Assembly: GCF_018623055.1 (NCBI RefSeq)
Contig: NZ_CP076019.1
Location: forward strand, 372,001-436,000
Origin: Halorubrum sp. 2020YC2
GTDB taxonomy: Archaea > Halobacteriota > Halobacteria > Halobacteriales > Haloferacaceae
DNA: 64,000 bases
Direction of reading: 5' to 3'
Part shown: positions 17,221 through 27,176 of the stretch, piece after piece
Position numbering within the stretch: position 1 is the stretch's first letter
Layout: each line of letters starts with the position of its first letter
Made by a program: the position numbers and the translations under genes
Notes under the pieces: generated by a model
The model's database searches: none
Told to the model about the DNA's origin: nothing
The model's input: only the letters and a program-made list of their open reading frames with translations

Positions 17221-17996
17221 ACCGTCGCGCCGCCGTCGTCCGTCTGCTCCGAGCCGCCGTACCGTTCGGTCAGGTAGTCGATGATGTAATCGACCGTCTC
17301 GGGGTCGTAGCTCCAGAAGCCGTAGAACTCGCCGGGGGCGCGCTCCTCCGCGAGCAGCGCGCACTTGGCGTCCTCGTACCCGCCCCCGTCGTACGCGACG
17401 AACCACGTCTCCCGGATCTCGGCGGTCTTTCCGACGTGGACGGTGTAGTGTTCGACGTCGGGCGCGTCGCCCTCGTCGGCGGCGTACGCGTGGACGTCGA
17501 GCCGCTCCTTCTCACCGAGCAGGTCGTAGGTGTCCGTCTCGCCGGTGAGGACGTCGAGCGTCTGGAACCCCGCGTGGAGCTCACCGTCCCCCACCCGCCA
17601 GGCGCGGTCCTCGATCTCTCTGGAGGCGGCGACCATGTCGTCGCGGGAGTAGGAGGTGAACATCGTCTCGTCGAGGTGGTCCAACACCGGCCTCCCGACG
17701 CGTCCGTCGTCTTCCCCTTCGCCCTCTGGTCCGTCGCTTCCGCCCGCCGACGCGGTCGCTCCGTCTCCCTCCGGGTCCGGGAGCAGGTCGTCGACGGTCA
17801 CGGCGGTGACGAACTCGCCGTCCCGCGCCAAGACGGCGAACTCCTTCGGCCCGGAGGCCGTCTGGTCGTCGACGATCCGGACGTTGCGGTCGGCGAAGTA
17901 CTCCCGGAGTTCCTCCGTAACCGCCGGATCGGCGTTGAACACGGTCAGCGTGGCCTCGTGAGCTTCCACGCCCGCGATGAGCTCGATGAGGGACAT
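17217..17996 (-). CDS. DICT-domain sensory protein
   Basis: 259 residues from ATG 17996 ([21 protein letters not shown]). It matches the DICT domain, found in haloarchaeal signalling proteins and beside histidine kinases: N-terminal SLIELI..VE, central [33 protein letters not shown], and a C-terminal [19 protein letters not shown]. An acidic Gly-rich linker lies at about 90-112. It is coupled to the DsbB-like gene by a 4-base overlap, which hints at a link to redox state. Confidence 0.75.
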   Translation of the reverse strand: MSLIELIAGVEAHEATLTVFNADPAVTEELREYFADRNVRIVDDQTASGPKEFAVLARDGEFVTAVTVDDLLPDPEGDGATASAGGSDGPEGEGEDDGRVGRPVLDHLDETMFTSYSRDDMVAASREIEDRAWRVGDGELHAGFQTLDVLTGETDTYDLLGEKERLDVHAYAADEGDAPDVEHYTVHVGKTAEIRETWFVAYDGGGYEDAKCALLAEERAPGEFYGFWSYDPETVDYIIDYLTERYGGSEQTDDGGATV

Positions 17997-18020
17997 CTCT
18001 TGTCGGACCCACAGCGTCGG

Positions 18021-18030
18021 GGTATAAGGT
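18021..18030 (-). promoter_or_regulatory. TATA box of the DICT-dsbB pair
   Basis: On the minus strand the sequence reads ACCTTATACC, about 28 bases ahead of the ATG at 17996, which fits a leaderless transcript for the two-gene unit. Confidence 0.5.
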
Positions 18031-18171
18031 CGTTTCTGCTCTCGGGGCCGCGAGCGCCACCCGGACCCGGCGCTCGCGGCGGGTCGCGGGAGCGGCGAGA
18101 GGGACGTGGGAGAGACGCGGGGAGCGCCGCGAAGCATGAAGCTATTTGCGCCGCGCCCTCCGAGTGAGCGT

Positions 18172-18816
18172 ATGTTCATCTTGGTGAACCTCAAGGCGTA
18201 CCCGTGCGATCCGATCGAAGTCGCGACCGCGGCCCGCGACGTGGCCGAGGCGTCCGGCGCGCGGATCGCGGTCTCGCCGCAGGCCGCCGACATCGCCCGC
18301 GTCGCGGACACCGGCGTCGAGACGTGGGCCCAGCACGCCTCACCGAACGCGCACGGCTCGCACACGGGGTCGACGCTCGCGGAGGCGGCCGCCGACAACG
18401 GCGCCGAGGGGACGCTCATCAACCACTCCGAGAAGCGGCTGAAGCTCGCGGACGTCGACGGGTCCGTGGGCGCCGCCGAGCGCGCCGATCTGGAGACGAT
18501 CGTCTGCGCGAACAACCCCGCACAGGTCGGCGCCGCCGCCGCGCTCGGTCCCGACGCGGTCGCCGTCGAGCCGCCGGAGCTCATCGGCGGCGACGTCTCC
18601 GTCGCCACGGCGGACCCCGGGATCGTCGAGGACGCGGTCGCGGCCGCCGAGGCCGTCGACCCCGCGGTCGACGTGTTCTGCGGCGCCGGCGTCTCGACCG
18701 GCGAGGACGTGTCGACGGCGGGCGACCTCGGCGCCGCCGGCGTCCTGCTGGCCTCCGGCGTCGCGAAGGCAGACGACCCCGAGGCCGTGCTCGAAGACCT
18801 CGTGAGCGGGATCTGA
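18172..18816 (+). CDS. tpiA: Triosephosphate isomerase
   Basis: 214 residues from ATG 18172 ([13 protein letters not shown]). An upstream ATG at 18136 would add an unlikely 12-residue leader. It interconverts dihydroxyacetone phosphate and glyceraldehyde-3-phosphate. Visible sites: NLKAY (Asn/Lys substrate contacts), the catalytic His in INHSEKR, the catalytic Glu in VEPPELIG, and the phosphate loop GAGVSTGED. It has the short archaeal form of the enzyme. Confidence 0.95.
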   Translation: MFILVNLKAYPCDPIEVATAARDVAEASGARIAVSPQAADIARVADTGVETWAQHASPNAHGSHTGSTLAEAAADNGAEGTLINHSEKRLKLADVDGSVGAAERADLETIVCANNPAQVGAAAALGPDAVAVEPPELIGGDVSVATADPGIVEDAVAAAEAVDPAVDVFCGAGVSTGEDVSTAGDLGAAGVLLASGVAKADDPEAVLEDLVSGI

Positions 18817-18861
18817 GCCGGCGGACGCGGGCCGGTTCGGTAACTGTGGCCTTCCGACCGG

Positions 18862-18886
18862 CCGCGAACGCTCGCTGCGTTTGCGG
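18862..18886. terminator. Hairpin downstream of tpiA
   Basis: Arms at 18862-18871 (CCGCGAACGC) and 18877-18886 (GCGTTTGCGG) pair over ten bases with one G:U, leaving a 5-base loop TCGCT. It lies 46 bases after the tpiA stop. No strong T-run follows, so termination is only one possibility. Confidence 0.4.
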
Positions 18887-18980
18887 ATCTGTATAAAGAC
18901 ATCGATGTGACCGACTCACACGATCCAGAAATCGCATGACAGCGGCGGGTTCCATCTTGGGGCCAAATGGCGGCGTCTAG

Positions 18981-18990
18981 TAACCTTTAA
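18981..18990 (+). promoter_or_regulatory. Probable TATA region of dnaK
   Basis: TAACCTTTAA lies about 25 bases before GTG 19010 and 33 before ATG 19019. It is the only TATA-like sequence close to the gene and probably drives dnaK. The start of translation could be either codon. Confidence 0.45.
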
Positions 18991-19018
18991 CCGAAACAAG
19001 CCGCTATCTGTGAGCAAG

Positions 19019-20941
19019 ATGGCGAGCAACAAAATTCTCGGTATCGACCTCGGTACCACCAACTCCGCGTTCGCGGTGATGGAGGGCGACGAGCCCGAGA
19101 TCATCGCCAACGCGGAAGGCGACCGAACCACCCCGTCGGTCGTCGCCTTCGCCGACGACGACGAGCGGCTCGTCGGCAAGCCGGCGAAGAACCAGGCCGT
19201 CCAGAACCCCGACCGCACGATCCAGTCGATCAAGCGGCACATGGGCGAGGACGACTACACCGTCGAGATCGGCGACGACGAGTACACGCCGGAGCAGGTC
19301 TCGGCGATGATCCTCCAGAAGATCAAACGCGACGCCGAGGAGTATCTCGGCGACGACGTCGAGAAGGCGGTCATCACCGTCCCCGCGTACTTCAACGACA
19401 AGCAGCGGCAGGCGACCAAAGACGCCGGCGAGATCGCCGGCTTCGAGGTCGAGCGCATCGTCAACGAGCCGACCGCGGCCTCCATGGCGTACGGCCTCGA
19501 CGACGAGTCCGACCAGACCGTCCTCGTGTACGACCTCGGCGGCGGCACGTTCGACGTCTCGGTCCTCGATTTGGGCGGCGGCGTCTACGAGGTCGTCGCC
19601 ACGAACGGGGACAACGACCTCGGCGGCGACGACTGGGACGAGGCGCTCATCGACCACCTCGCCGACGAGTTCGAAAACGACCACGGGATCGACCTCCGCG
19701 AGGACCGGCAGGCGCTCCAGCGGCTGAAAGACGCCGCGGAGGAGGCGAAGATCGAGCTGTCGAACAAGAAGGAGACCACGGTCAACCTCCCCTTCATCAC
19801 CGCGACCGACAGCGGCCCGGTCCACCTCGAACAGTCCGTCACCCGCGCGACGTTCGAGAAGCTCACGAGCGACCTCATCGAGCGCACCGTCGAGCCGACC
19901 GAGCAGGCGCTCTCCGACGCCGGCTACTCGAAGTCGGACATCGACGAGGTCATTCTCGTCGGCGGTTCGACCCGGATGCCGCAGGTCCAAGAGCAGGTCG
20001 AAGAGCTGGTCGGGCAGGAGCCGAAGAAGAACGTCAACCCCGACGAGGCGGTCGCGCTCGGCGCGGCGGTCCAGGGCGGCGTCCTCTCCGGCGACGTCGA
20101 CGACATCGTCCTGCTGGACGTGACCCCGCTCTCGCTCGGTATCGAGGTGAAGGGCGGCCTCTTCGAGCGGCTCATCGAGAAGAACACCACGATCCCGACC
20201 GAGGAGTCGAAGGTGTTCACCACGGCCGCGGACAACCAGACCTCCGTCAACGTCCGCGTCTTCCAGGGCGAGCGCGAGATAGCCGAGGAGAACGAACTGT
20301 TGGGCGCGTTCCAGCTCTCGGGCATCCCGCCGGCGCCGGCCGGAACCCCCCAGATCGAGGTATCGTTTAACATCGACGAGAACGGCATCGTCAACGTCGA
20401 GGCCGAGGATCAGGGCTCGGGCAACGCCGAGTCGATCACCATCGAGGGCGGCGTCGGTCTCTCCGACGAGGAGATAGATGAGATGCAAGCGGAGGCGGAG
20501 CAGCACGCCGAGGAGGACGAGGCCCGCCGCGAGCGGATCGAGGCCCGCAACGAGGCCGAGACGACGATCCAGCGCGCCGAGACGCTCCTCGAAGAGAACG
20601 AGGAGGAACTGGACGACGACGCGCTCGTCGAGGACATCGAGGCGGCCATCGAGGACGTTGAGGAAGTCCTCGAAGACGAGGACGCCGACACCGACGAGAT
20701 CGAGTCCGCCACCGAGGCGCTCACCGAGGAACTCCAGGAGATCGGCAAGCAGATGTACGAGGGGCAGGCCGCGCAGGCCGGTCCGGGCGGCGCCGGTCCC
20801 GGCGGTATGGGCGGGATGGGCGGCGCGGGCGGTCCCGGAGGAGCAGCGGGCCCCGGCGGCGCCGGTCCCGGCGGCGACGCGGACGACGAGGAGTACGTCG
20901 ACGCCGACTTCGAGGACGTTGATGAGAACGACGACGAGTAG
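19019..20941 (+). CDS. dnaK: Hsp70 chaperone DnaK
   Basis: 640 residues from ATG 19019 ([20 protein letters not shown]); a GTG three codons earlier is possible. The nucleotide-binding domain shows [21 protein letters not shown] and [11 protein letters not shown]. The linker [13 protein letters not shown] leads to the substrate-binding domain and a helical lid. The tail is Gly/Met-rich (about 585-620) with an acidic end (EDVDENDDE). The last codons and stop are supplied by a double-hairpin insertion; without it the frame would read EDVDDDEE and stop. dnaJ follows; grpE is not in the window. Confidence 0.96.
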   Translation: MASNKILGIDLGTTNSAFAVMEGDEPEIIANAEGDRTTPSVVAFADDDERLVGKPAKNQAVQNPDRTIQSIKRHMGEDDYTVEIGDDEYTPEQVSAMILQKIKRDAEEYLGDDVEKAVITVPAYFNDKQRQATKDAGEIAGFEVERIVNEPTAASMAYGLDDESDQTVLVYDLGGGTFDVSVLDLGGGVYEVVATNGDNDLGGDDWDEALIDHLADEFENDHGIDLREDRQALQRLKDAAEEAKIELSNKKETTVNLPFITATDSGPVHLEQSVTRATFEKLTSDLIERTVEPTEQALSDAGYSKSDIDEVILVGGSTRMPQVQEQVEELVGQEPKKNVNPDEAVALGAAVQGGVLSGDVDDIVLLDVTPLSLGIEVKGGLFERLIEKNTTIPTEESKVFTTAADNQTSVNVRVFQGEREIAEENELLGAFQLSGIPPAPAGTPQIEVSFNIDENGIVNVEAEDQGSGNAESITIEGGVGLSDEEIDEMQAEAEQHAEEDEARRERIEARNEAETTIQRAETLLEENEEELDDDALVEDIEAAIEDVEEVLEDEDADTDEIESATEALTEELQEIGKQMYEGQAAQAGPGGAGPGGMGGMGGAGGPGGAAGPGGAGPGGDADDEEYVDADFEDVDENDDE

Positions 20942-20982
20942 TCGTTCTCATCAGCCAACCAGAACTGCTTCGCAGTTCTGGT
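20920..20982. mobile_element. Double-hairpin element at the end of dnaK
   Basis: Hairpin 1 has 12-base arms at 20921-20932 and 20941-20952 and contains the dnaK stop codon. A 6-base spacer AGCCAA (20953-20958) follows, then hairpin 2 with arms CCAGAACTGC (20959-20968) and GCAGTTCTGG (20972-20981). GACGT stands on both sides (20915-20919 and 20983-20987), like a target-site duplication. Removing the element and one GACGT restores an alternative DnaK end. A second element with the same plan lies in purK. Confidence 0.7.
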
Positions 20983-21080
20983 GACGTGGACGACGACGAG
21001 GAGTAACCCCCGCCGACCGGATCCTCGACCCCGCCGCTTAAATCGACCCGTCGATCAACACTAATCAACGAACGTAACGC

Positions 21081-22256
21081 ATGAGCGAAGATTTCTACGA
21101 CGTCCTCGGCGTGTCGCGGGACGCCAGCGAGGAGGAGATAAAGAAGGCGTACCGCAAGCAGGCCGCCGAACACCACCCCGACGTCAGCGACGACGAGAAC
21201 GCCGAGGAGCGGTTCAAGAAGATCCAGAAGGCCAAGGAGGTGCTCACCGACGAGCAGAAGCGGAAGCAGTACGACCAGATGGGTCACGACCGGTTCACCG
21301 AGGCCGACAAGCGCGGCGCGACCGGCGGTGGCGGCGGCCCGGGCGGCGCCGGCGGTCCCTTCGGCGGCGCGGGCGGCGCCGGGGGCGCCGGCGGGTTCGA
21401 GGACATCTTCAACCAGTTCTTCGGCGGCGGTGGCGGCGGTCGCGGCCGCGGCGGCGGTGGCGGCGGTAACCGACCGCGGCAGGGCCGCGACCTCAAGACC
21501 GGGCTGACGATCAACCTCGAGGAGGCGTTCGAGGGCGCGACCAAGGAGGTCACGCTCACGCGGCCGACGACCTGCGCCACCTGCGACGGCGCGGGTCACC
21601 CCCCTGACGCCGACGTGGAGACCTGCCCGCAGTGTAACGGTCGCGGGCAGGTCCAGCAGGTCCAGCAGACGCCGCTCGGCCGCGTTCAGCAGACCTCCAC
21701 CTGTCCCCGCTGCGAGGGGGAAGGCGAACTGTACAGCGAGGACTGTTCCGACTGCGGCGGCGACGGCGTCGTCCGCGAGGAGGCGACGCTCTCCGTCGAG
21801 ATTCCGGCGGGGATCCGCTCCGGACAGAGCCTCCGGATGGAGCGCGAGGGCGCGCCCGGCGAGAACGGCGGGCCGAAGGGCGACCTCCTCATCGAGGTCG
21901 ACGTCGACGCCGGCGAGCGGTTCGAGCGCGACGGCGACGACCTCCGCGTCAACGAGGCCATCTCCTTCCCGCAGGCGGTCTTCGGTGACACCGTCGAGGT
22001 GGAGACGCTCGACGGCAGCGTCGAGATGGACGTGCCCGCCGGCACGCAGAGCGGCGAGACGTTCCGCCTCAAGGGGAAGGGAATGCCCCGCCTCCGCCGC
22101 CGGGGGCGCGGCGACCTCTACGTGCAGGTCGGGGTCGTCGTCCCCGACTCGCTGAACGACGAACAGCGAGAGGCGCTGGAGGCGTTCGCGGAGGCCGGCG
22201 GCGAGGACATCGACGTCGGCGGCGGCTTCTTCGAGAAGCTGAAAAGCTCGTTTTGA
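21081..22256 (+). CDS. dnaJ: Hsp40 co-chaperone DnaJ
   Basis: 391 residues. The J domain is at 1-70 with the HPD motif (EHHPDVS), followed by a Gly-rich region to about 132. Four CxxCxGxG-type zinc repeats follow ([32 protein letters not shown]), then the two C-terminal substrate-binding barrels. It stimulates DnaK ATPase activity and delivers clients. It is separated from dnaK by about 140 bases that hold the double-hairpin element, and has its own upstream TTAA-type box near 21040. Confidence 0.96.
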   Translation: MSEDFYDVLGVSRDASEEEIKKAYRKQAAEHHPDVSDDENAEERFKKIQKAKEVLTDEQKRKQYDQMGHDRFTEADKRGATGGGGGPGGAGGPFGGAGGAGGAGGFEDIFNQFFGGGGGGRGRGGGGGGNRPRQGRDLKTGLTINLEEAFEGATKEVTLTRPTTCATCDGAGHPPDADVETCPQCNGRGQVQQVQQTPLGRVQQTSTCPRCEGEGELYSEDCSDCGGDGVVREEATLSVEIPAGIRSGQSLRMEREGAPGENGGPKGDLLIEVDVDAGERFERDGDDLRVNEAISFPQAVFGDTVEVETLDGSVEMDVPAGTQSGETFRLKGKGMPRLRRRGRGDLYVQVGVVVPDSLNDEQREALEAFAEAGGEDIDVGGGFFEKLKSSF

Positions 22257-22351
22257 CCGGCGGTCGCGGTCCCGCGCGCGGATCCCGCCCGGACCGCCGA
22301 CGTCCTTCCGCGGCCCGTAGCTTTTCCGCCCTCCGCACCGTCCCCCGAGGT

Positions 22352-22672
22352 ATGGGCTACGACACGACGGCCTACGACGACGTCGAACCGCGCGCGCCCG
22401 GGATGTACTTCCTCCGTGACGCGCTCGACTGCGAACACCTCGGCGTGACCGTCGTCGAGGCCGACGACGGGTGGGAGGGAATGGAACACGACCACGGCGA
22501 CGGCGACCACGAGGAGGTGTACGTGCTCCTCCACGGCGAGGCGACGCTCACCGTCGACGGCGACGCCGTCGACCTCGCTCCCGGCGACGCGGTCCGCGTC
22601 GACCCCGGATCCACGCGCGACCTCGCCTTCTCGGCCGACGGCTCGAAGATGGTTATCGCCGGCGCGCCCTGA
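22352..22672 (+). CDS. Small cupin-domain protein
   Basis: 106 residues from ATG 22352 (MGYDTTAYDDVEPR). A single cupin barrel has the metal site in MEHDHGDGDHEEVYVLLHGEA (His/His/Glu) and a second motif, PGDAVRVDPGSTRDL. Mononuclear metal binding is likely. Substrate and role are unknown; neighbours do not help. Confidence 0.78.
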   Translation: MGYDTTAYDDVEPRAPGMYFLRDALDCEHLGVTVVEADDGWEGMEHDHGDGDHEEVYVLLHGEATLTVDGDAVDLAPGDAVRVDPGSTRDLAFSADGSKMVIAGAP

Positions 22673-22759
22673 CGCCGGCTCGACCCGAGCCGACTGACCG
22701 AACGCGAATCTTTTGATCGACGCCGCAGCGTTAAGGCTCGCGCGCCCCGAGGGCCGCGC

Positions 22760-23518
22760 ATGGACCTCGTCGGGGACCTGCTCGCGCGCGATCGGCGCAC
22801 CCGCGACACGGCGCTCGTCACGCCGGACGGCCGGGAGCGGACCCATCACGACCTGATCACGAACGGGTACAAGTCGGCGAACGTGCTCCGATACCTCGGC
22901 GTCCGCGCGGGCGCGACCGTCGCGGTCGACCCGACGCCGGGGTTCCACACGACGCTCGCGTTCCTCGGCGCCGCCGCCGTCGGCGCCCCGGTCCGGTTCG
23001 ACCCGGAGGCGGGCATCGAGGCGGGCGACCGCGTCGTGCTCGCGCCGGTCGCGACCGCGGCCGGTCTCACTCCGGCGGCCGGGACCAACCTCGCCGCGTT
23101 CGGCGGGCCGCCGGAGCGGCCCGACACCACCCACTGGGAGCAGGAGCTGTGGAGCGAGAACCCGGGAACCCCGCCGAGCGACGTCGGTCCCGACGACGCC
23201 GCGATCGTCGGCCCGGACCGGGCGTTCAGTCACCGCGACCTGTGTTCGATCGCGGCGGCCGCGGTCGAGGAGGCGGAGATGGACGCGGAGACGCGAGTCG
23301 TCCTCCGTCGCCCGTTCTCCGACCCGCCGGCCGTCGCGGCCGGTCTCGTCGCCCCCCTGTCGGTCGGCGGGACCGCGGTGCTCGCTCCGCTGGGCGTAGA
23401 GGTCGGAACGGACGACGCGGCCGACGAACCCCGCGGGGACGTAGCGGTGGCCCGCGCGGGCGCGGACGTACCGGAACCGCGCCGGATCGACCCGGCGTCC
23501 GTCGGGTCGGTCGAGTGA
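22760..23518 (+). CDS. Short AMP-binding-enzyme-like protein
   Basis: 252 residues, about half the length of an acyl-CoA synthetase. The N-terminal part resembles the start of AMP-forming ligases (ALVTPDGRERTHHDLI, SANVLRYLGVRAGATVAV, GAAAVGAPVRFDPE), with a later repeat of the theme (AFSHRDLCSIAAAAVEEAEM). The adenylate-binding P-loop and the C-terminal lysine domain are absent. It is therefore probably non-catalytic or a regulatory relative; I recall similar short haloarchaeal proteins. Confidence 0.6.
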   Translation: MDLVGDLLARDRRTRDTALVTPDGRERTHHDLITNGYKSANVLRYLGVRAGATVAVDPTPGFHTTLAFLGAAAVGAPVRFDPEAGIEAGDRVVLAPVATAAGLTPAAGTNLAAFGGPPERPDTTHWEQELWSENPGTPPSDVGPDDAAIVGPDRAFSHRDLCSIAAAAVEEAEMDAETRVVLRRPFSDPPAVAAGLVAPLSVGGTAVLAPLGVEVGTDDAADEPRGDVAVARAGADVPEPRRIDPASVGSVE

Positions 23519-23586
23519 ACGGCCCCGGCGTCCGACTGCCACCCGAGTGACGTCCGCCCGAGGACGGCCGCGCGCCCGCGGTTCCG

Positions 23587-24921
23587 TCAGTCGTCCGCGG
23601 GGTTCGGTTCCGCGGCCGCCCGCTCCTCGTGCCGGAGGCAGGCGGACTCGTGGTCGGCGCCGCGGACGGTCAGGTCGGGGTCGCTCTTCGCACACGGCGT
23701 CGTGACCTCCTCCGCGAGGAGCTCTCCGGCCAGTTCGGTGTTGTCCTCCAGCAGGAGGGTCATCGCCTCCGAGAGCGTCTCCTCGAGGCCGGGGTCGTCG
23801 ACCGTCTCGCTGATGTCGAACTCGCGCCGGATCTCGGCCCGAACCGCCGAGTCGGTCGACTCGGTTCCGCCGGCGTCGACGTTCTCCCGTACCTGTTCGA
23901 CGTCGATTTGGTCCGTGTCGACCTTCTCGCGGAAGTTCAACAGCCCGCGCCAGTCGCCTTGGTCGACGTCGACCCCGTCGGGCTGGATCACCCTGTGACA
24001 CCGGGTGTGGAACCGACAGCCGCTCGGCGGGTTCGTCGGGCTCGGAACGGTGCCTTTCAGCTCGATACCGCCGACGCTCGCCCGCGGGTCCGGGGTCGGG
24101 ATCGACGACAGCAGCGCCTCGGTGTAAGGGTGTTGTGGGTCGGTGAATATCTCCTCGACCGGCCCGATCTCGACTATCTCACCGAGGTACATGACGGCGA
24201 CGCGGTCGCAGATCTGCTGGATGACGGACATGTCGTGGCTGATGAACAGCAGCGACAGCCCGAACTCCTCTTGCAGGTCGTCGATGAGCGAGAGGATCTC
24301 CGCCTGAATCGAGACGTCAAGCGCGCTCACCGGTTCGTCCGCGATGATGAGGTCCGGGTTCAACACGAGCGCCCGGGCGAGCGCGATCCGCTGTTTCTGC
24401 CCGCCGGAGAACTCGTGCGGGTACCGGTCGAAGTCGGTCGCGGAGAGCCCGACGCGTTCGAGCAGGTCCTCGACGATCGCGCGGCGCCGGTGGCGGTCGC
24501 TCATCCCGTGAACCTTGAGCAGCTCGCCCACCGCGTTCCCGACCGACATCCGCGGGTCGAAGCTCGAAGACGGGTCCTGGAAGATCATCTGTGCCCCCCG
24601 ACGGAACTCCATCAGCTCGTCGTCGTCGAACCGCGTCACGTCGTTGGGGTGGGTCCCGTCCCGATCCCGGGTCGCGCCCTCGCGCCCGTTCCCGTTGAAG
24701 ATCACCTCCCCGGAGGTCGGCTCCTCCAGGTGAATCACCGAACTCGCCGCGGTCGACTTCCCGCAGCCGGACTCGCCGACGAGCCCCAGCGTCTCGCCCT
24801 GCGCGATGTCGAAGCTGATCCCGTCGACGGCGCGGGCGGCGCCGACCTGTCGGTTGAATATTCCCTTCCGGATCGGGTAGTGCTTCTTCAGGTCGCGGAC
24901 CGACAGCAGCGGCTCAGTCAT
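23587..24921 (-). CDS. System 1 peptide ABC transporter ATPase (DppF type)
   Basis: 444 residues. Walker A GESGCGKST, Q-loop MIFQDPSSSFDPR, signature FSGGQKQR, Walker B LIIADEP and H-loop LFISHD are all present. The C-terminal oligopeptide-family tail has Cys residues (GCRFHTRC, then TTPC and SACLRH) that in relatives bind an iron-sulfur cluster. Here about 90 helical residues are inserted between the two Cys pairs. It is last in the system 1 operon and overlaps the DppD-type gene by 8 bases. Confidence 0.9.
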   Translation of the reverse strand: MTEPLLSVRDLKKHYPIRKGIFNRQVGAARAVDGISFDIAQGETLGLVGESGCGKSTAASSVIHLEEPTSGEVIFNGNGREGATRDRDGTHPNDVTRFDDDELMEFRRGAQMIFQDPSSSFDPRMSVGNAVGELLKVHGMSDRHRRRAIVEDLLERVGLSATDFDRYPHEFSGGQKQRIALARALVLNPDLIIADEPVSALDVSIQAEILSLIDDLQEEFGLSLLFISHDMSVIQQICDRVAVMYLGEIVEIGPVEEIFTDPQHPYTEALLSSIPTPDPRASVGGIELKGTVPSPTNPPSGCRFHTRCHRVIQPDGVDVDQGDWRGLLNFREKVDTDQIDVEQVRENVDAGGTESTDSAVRAEIRREFDISETVDDPGLEETLSEAMTLLLEDNTELAGELLAEEVTTPCAKSDPDLTVRGADHESACLRHEERAAAEPNPADD

Positions 24922-25978
24922 CGGCGGGACCCACCTCCTCGTCGCCGTCGGCCGTCCCCGCTCCGTCGCCGGGTCCGAACTCCTCGCTGCCGACTATCGA
25001 GGGGTCGCCGCCCGGGCCGTAGTGGACACAGGAGACCCGCTGGTCCGGTGCGACCTCGACTTCGTCGGGCTGTTCGCCGGTGCGACACGCTCCCTCGGCG
25101 TACTCGCAGCGGGGCGCGAACCGACAGCCGTCCGGTGGGTCGTGCGGATCCGGGAGCGTCCCCGGTATCCCACCGCCCGTGCCGCCGAACTCCGGCAGGC
25201 ACTCCAACAGCTGCCGGGTGTACGGATGCGCCGGGTCGTCGAAGATGTCGAGCACGCCGCCGCGCTCCATCACCTTCCCGGCGTACATCACCACGATCCG
25301 GTCGGCGATCTGCGCGACGACGCCGAGGTCGTGCGTCACGAACAGCACCCCCATCCCGAACTCGTCTTGTAGCTCGTCGAGCAGTTCGAGGATCTGCGCT
25401 TGGACCGTGACGTCGAGCGCGGTCGTCGGCTCGTCGGCGATCAGCAGGTCTGGGTCGCCCACGAGCGCCATCGCGATCATCACGCGCTGTTTCTGCCCGC
25501 CGGAGAACTCGTGCGGGTAGTCGTCGAACCGCGAACTCGCGTTCGCGATCCCGACGCGGTCCATGAGGTCGACCGCCTTGGTGCGCGCCTCCTCGTCGGA
25601 GACGTCCCGGTGGATCTGGAGCGCCTCAGTGATCTGCCACCCGACGGTGTAACAGTGGTTCATCGCCTCCTGCGGGTTCTGGAAGATGTGCGCGATCTCG
25701 TTGCCCCGGATCCCCCGGAGCTCCGATCCGGGCATCGACAGCAGGTCGCGCCCCTTGTACCGGACGGTCCCCCCGATCTTCCCCGGCGGGGTGTCGATGA
25801 TGTTGGTGACCGACTCCGTCGCGACCGTCTTGCCGGAGCCCGACTCACCGACGATACAGACCGTCTCGCCGGCCTCGACGGTGAAGTCGATCCCGCCGAC
25901 CGCGGTGAGCGTTCCGTCGTCGGTGCCGAACGTCGTCGTGAGGTCTTCGACCTCGAGTAGTGGCTGATCGTCGGACAT
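24914..25978 (-). CDS. System 1 peptide ABC transporter ATPase (DppD type)
   Basis: 354 residues. Walker [11 protein letters not shown], signature FSGGQKQR, Walker [13 protein letters not shown] and H-loop LFVTHD are visible. The C-terminal Cys set is compact ([16 protein letters not shown], then SCVHYG), the usual four-Cys pattern of DppD/OppD. It pairs with the DppF-type gene to form the ATPase dimer. The start codon shares one base with the preceding permease stop (TAATG). Confidence 0.9.
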   Translation of the reverse strand: MSDDQPLLEVEDLTTTFGTDDGTLTAVGGIDFTVEAGETVCIVGESGSGKTVATESVTNIIDTPPGKIGGTVRYKGRDLLSMPGSELRGIRGNEIAHIFQNPQEAMNHCYTVGWQITEALQIHRDVSDEEARTKAVDLMDRVGIANASSRFDDYPHEFSGGQKQRVMIAMALVGDPDLLIADEPTTALDVTVQAQILELLDELQDEFGMGVLFVTHDLGVVAQIADRIVVMYAGKVMERGGVLDIFDDPAHPYTRQLLECLPEFGGTGGGIPGTLPDPHDPPDGCRFAPRCEYAEGACRTGEQPDEVEVAPDQRVSCVHYGPGGDPSIVGSEEFGPGDGAGTADGDEEVGPADD

Positions 25979-27162
25979 TATTCGCTCTCGGCCTCCGCTT
26001 CTGGGTTCAACGCGTCCAACAGCGCGTCACCGAGGAAGTTGAACGCGAGGATGGTCAGGAACAGCACGATACCGGGCGCCAACACGATCCACGGGGCGTA
26101 CGAGAGGTCGCTCCGGCCGGCCGAGATGAGCTGTCCCCACGAGGGGACCGTCGAGTCCCCGATCCCGAGGAACGCCAACTGCGCCTCGAACAGCAGGAAG
26201 CCGGGAATGAGTAGCGTGAGCTGGGTGATGATGCTGCTCGCCACGTTCGGGACCACGTGGCCGCGGATCACCTGATACGTGCTCGCGCCGCTGATCCGGC
26301 TCGCCTTGATGAACTCGTCTTCGGAGATCGACAGCGATTTGCTGCGGACGTATCTGGCCGTTCCGCCCCACGCGAACAGCGAGAAGACGACGATGAACAT
26401 CCCCAACCCGCCGCCGTAGATGTACAGGATGAGCAGGAACATCAGGAACGTCGGGAACGAGAGGATGATGTCGACGAACCGCATCATGATCTCGTCTACC
26501 CACCCGCCGGAGTACGCGCTCAGCGTGCCGAACGTGATACCGATCGTCGCGACGATGGTCGTCGTGATGAAGGCGATCTGCATGCTGATCGTCATCCCGT
26601 AGACGATCATCGTGAACACGTCCTTGCCGGCGTTCGTCGTTCCGAGCGGGTGTTCCCAGGTCCCGTGGCAGCGCCCGTTCATCACCTCTCCGACGCAGGT
26701 CGCCGGCGTCGTGTCGACGACGGAGGTGAACACCGGCGGCTGGTAGGCGATGAGCAGCTCCTGTTGCGGTGCGCTCATCACGAGCGGCCCGACGATCCCC
26801 CCGACGAACACGACCCCGAGCCAGCCCATGCTCACCACCGCCGGGCGGTTGCGCCTGAACTCCTTCCAGTAGTACCGCGTCATCCGCGGGTTCTGGTACA
26901 GCGGCAGGACGAGGTACCAGAACGCGAGGAGTAGCGTGAAGATGAAGAAGAAGTCGACGGCCTCCAGCGTCCGATCGAGCCCGACGAACTCGAAGGTCGG
27001 GGTCCGCCGGCCGGTGAACTGCCAGTCGTACACGGCCAGCAGCGCGAGCGGGAGCGTCGTCAGCAGCATCCCGATCGAGTTGACCGACAGATCGAACCGT
27101 CCGGACCGCGAGAGGTCGTTCCAGTCGACTTGATCGAATCGTTCCGAGCCTTCAGTTGCCAT
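25978..27162 (-). CDS. System 1 peptide ABC permease (DppC type), extended
   Basis: 394 residues, about 100 more than typical DppC. Two extra N-terminal helices (about 28-48 and 70-95) precede the usual first helix (VVSMGWLGVVFVGGIVGP). A large outer loop has two Cys (TCVGEVMNGRCHGTWEHPLGT). The inner-membrane transport domain contains the EAA loop region (EDEFIKASRISGASTYQVIRGHVVPN) that contacts the ATPases. System 3 has the same extended form. Confidence 0.88.
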   Translation of the reverse strand: MATEGSERFDQVDWNDLSRSGRFDLSVNSIGMLLTTLPLALLAVYDWQFTGRRTPTFEFVGLDRTLEAVDFFFIFTLLLAFWYLVLPLYQNPRMTRYYWKEFRRNRPAVVSMGWLGVVFVGGIVGPLVMSAPQQELLIAYQPPVFTSVVDTTPATCVGEVMNGRCHGTWEHPLGTTNAGKDVFTMIVYGMTISMQIAFITTTIVATIGITFGTLSAYSGGWVDEIMMRFVDIILSFPTFLMFLLILYIYGGGLGMFIVVFSLFAWGGTARYVRSKSLSISEDEFIKASRISGASTYQVIRGHVVPNVASSIITQLTLLIPGFLLFEAQLAFLGIGDSTVPSWGQLISAGRSDLSYAPWIVLAPGIVLFLTILAFNFLGDALLDALNPEAEAESE

Positions 27163-27176
27163 TGTTCTCTGTTGAG

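Noticed and set aside
19004-20506. 500-codon minus-strand frame antisense to dnaK
   Set aside because: A shadow frame caused by high GC and codon bias; dnaK on the plus strand explains the region fully.
21300-21480. Glycine-codon repeats in dnaJ
   Set aside because: This is the normal Gly-rich region of DnaJ and not a separate repeat element.
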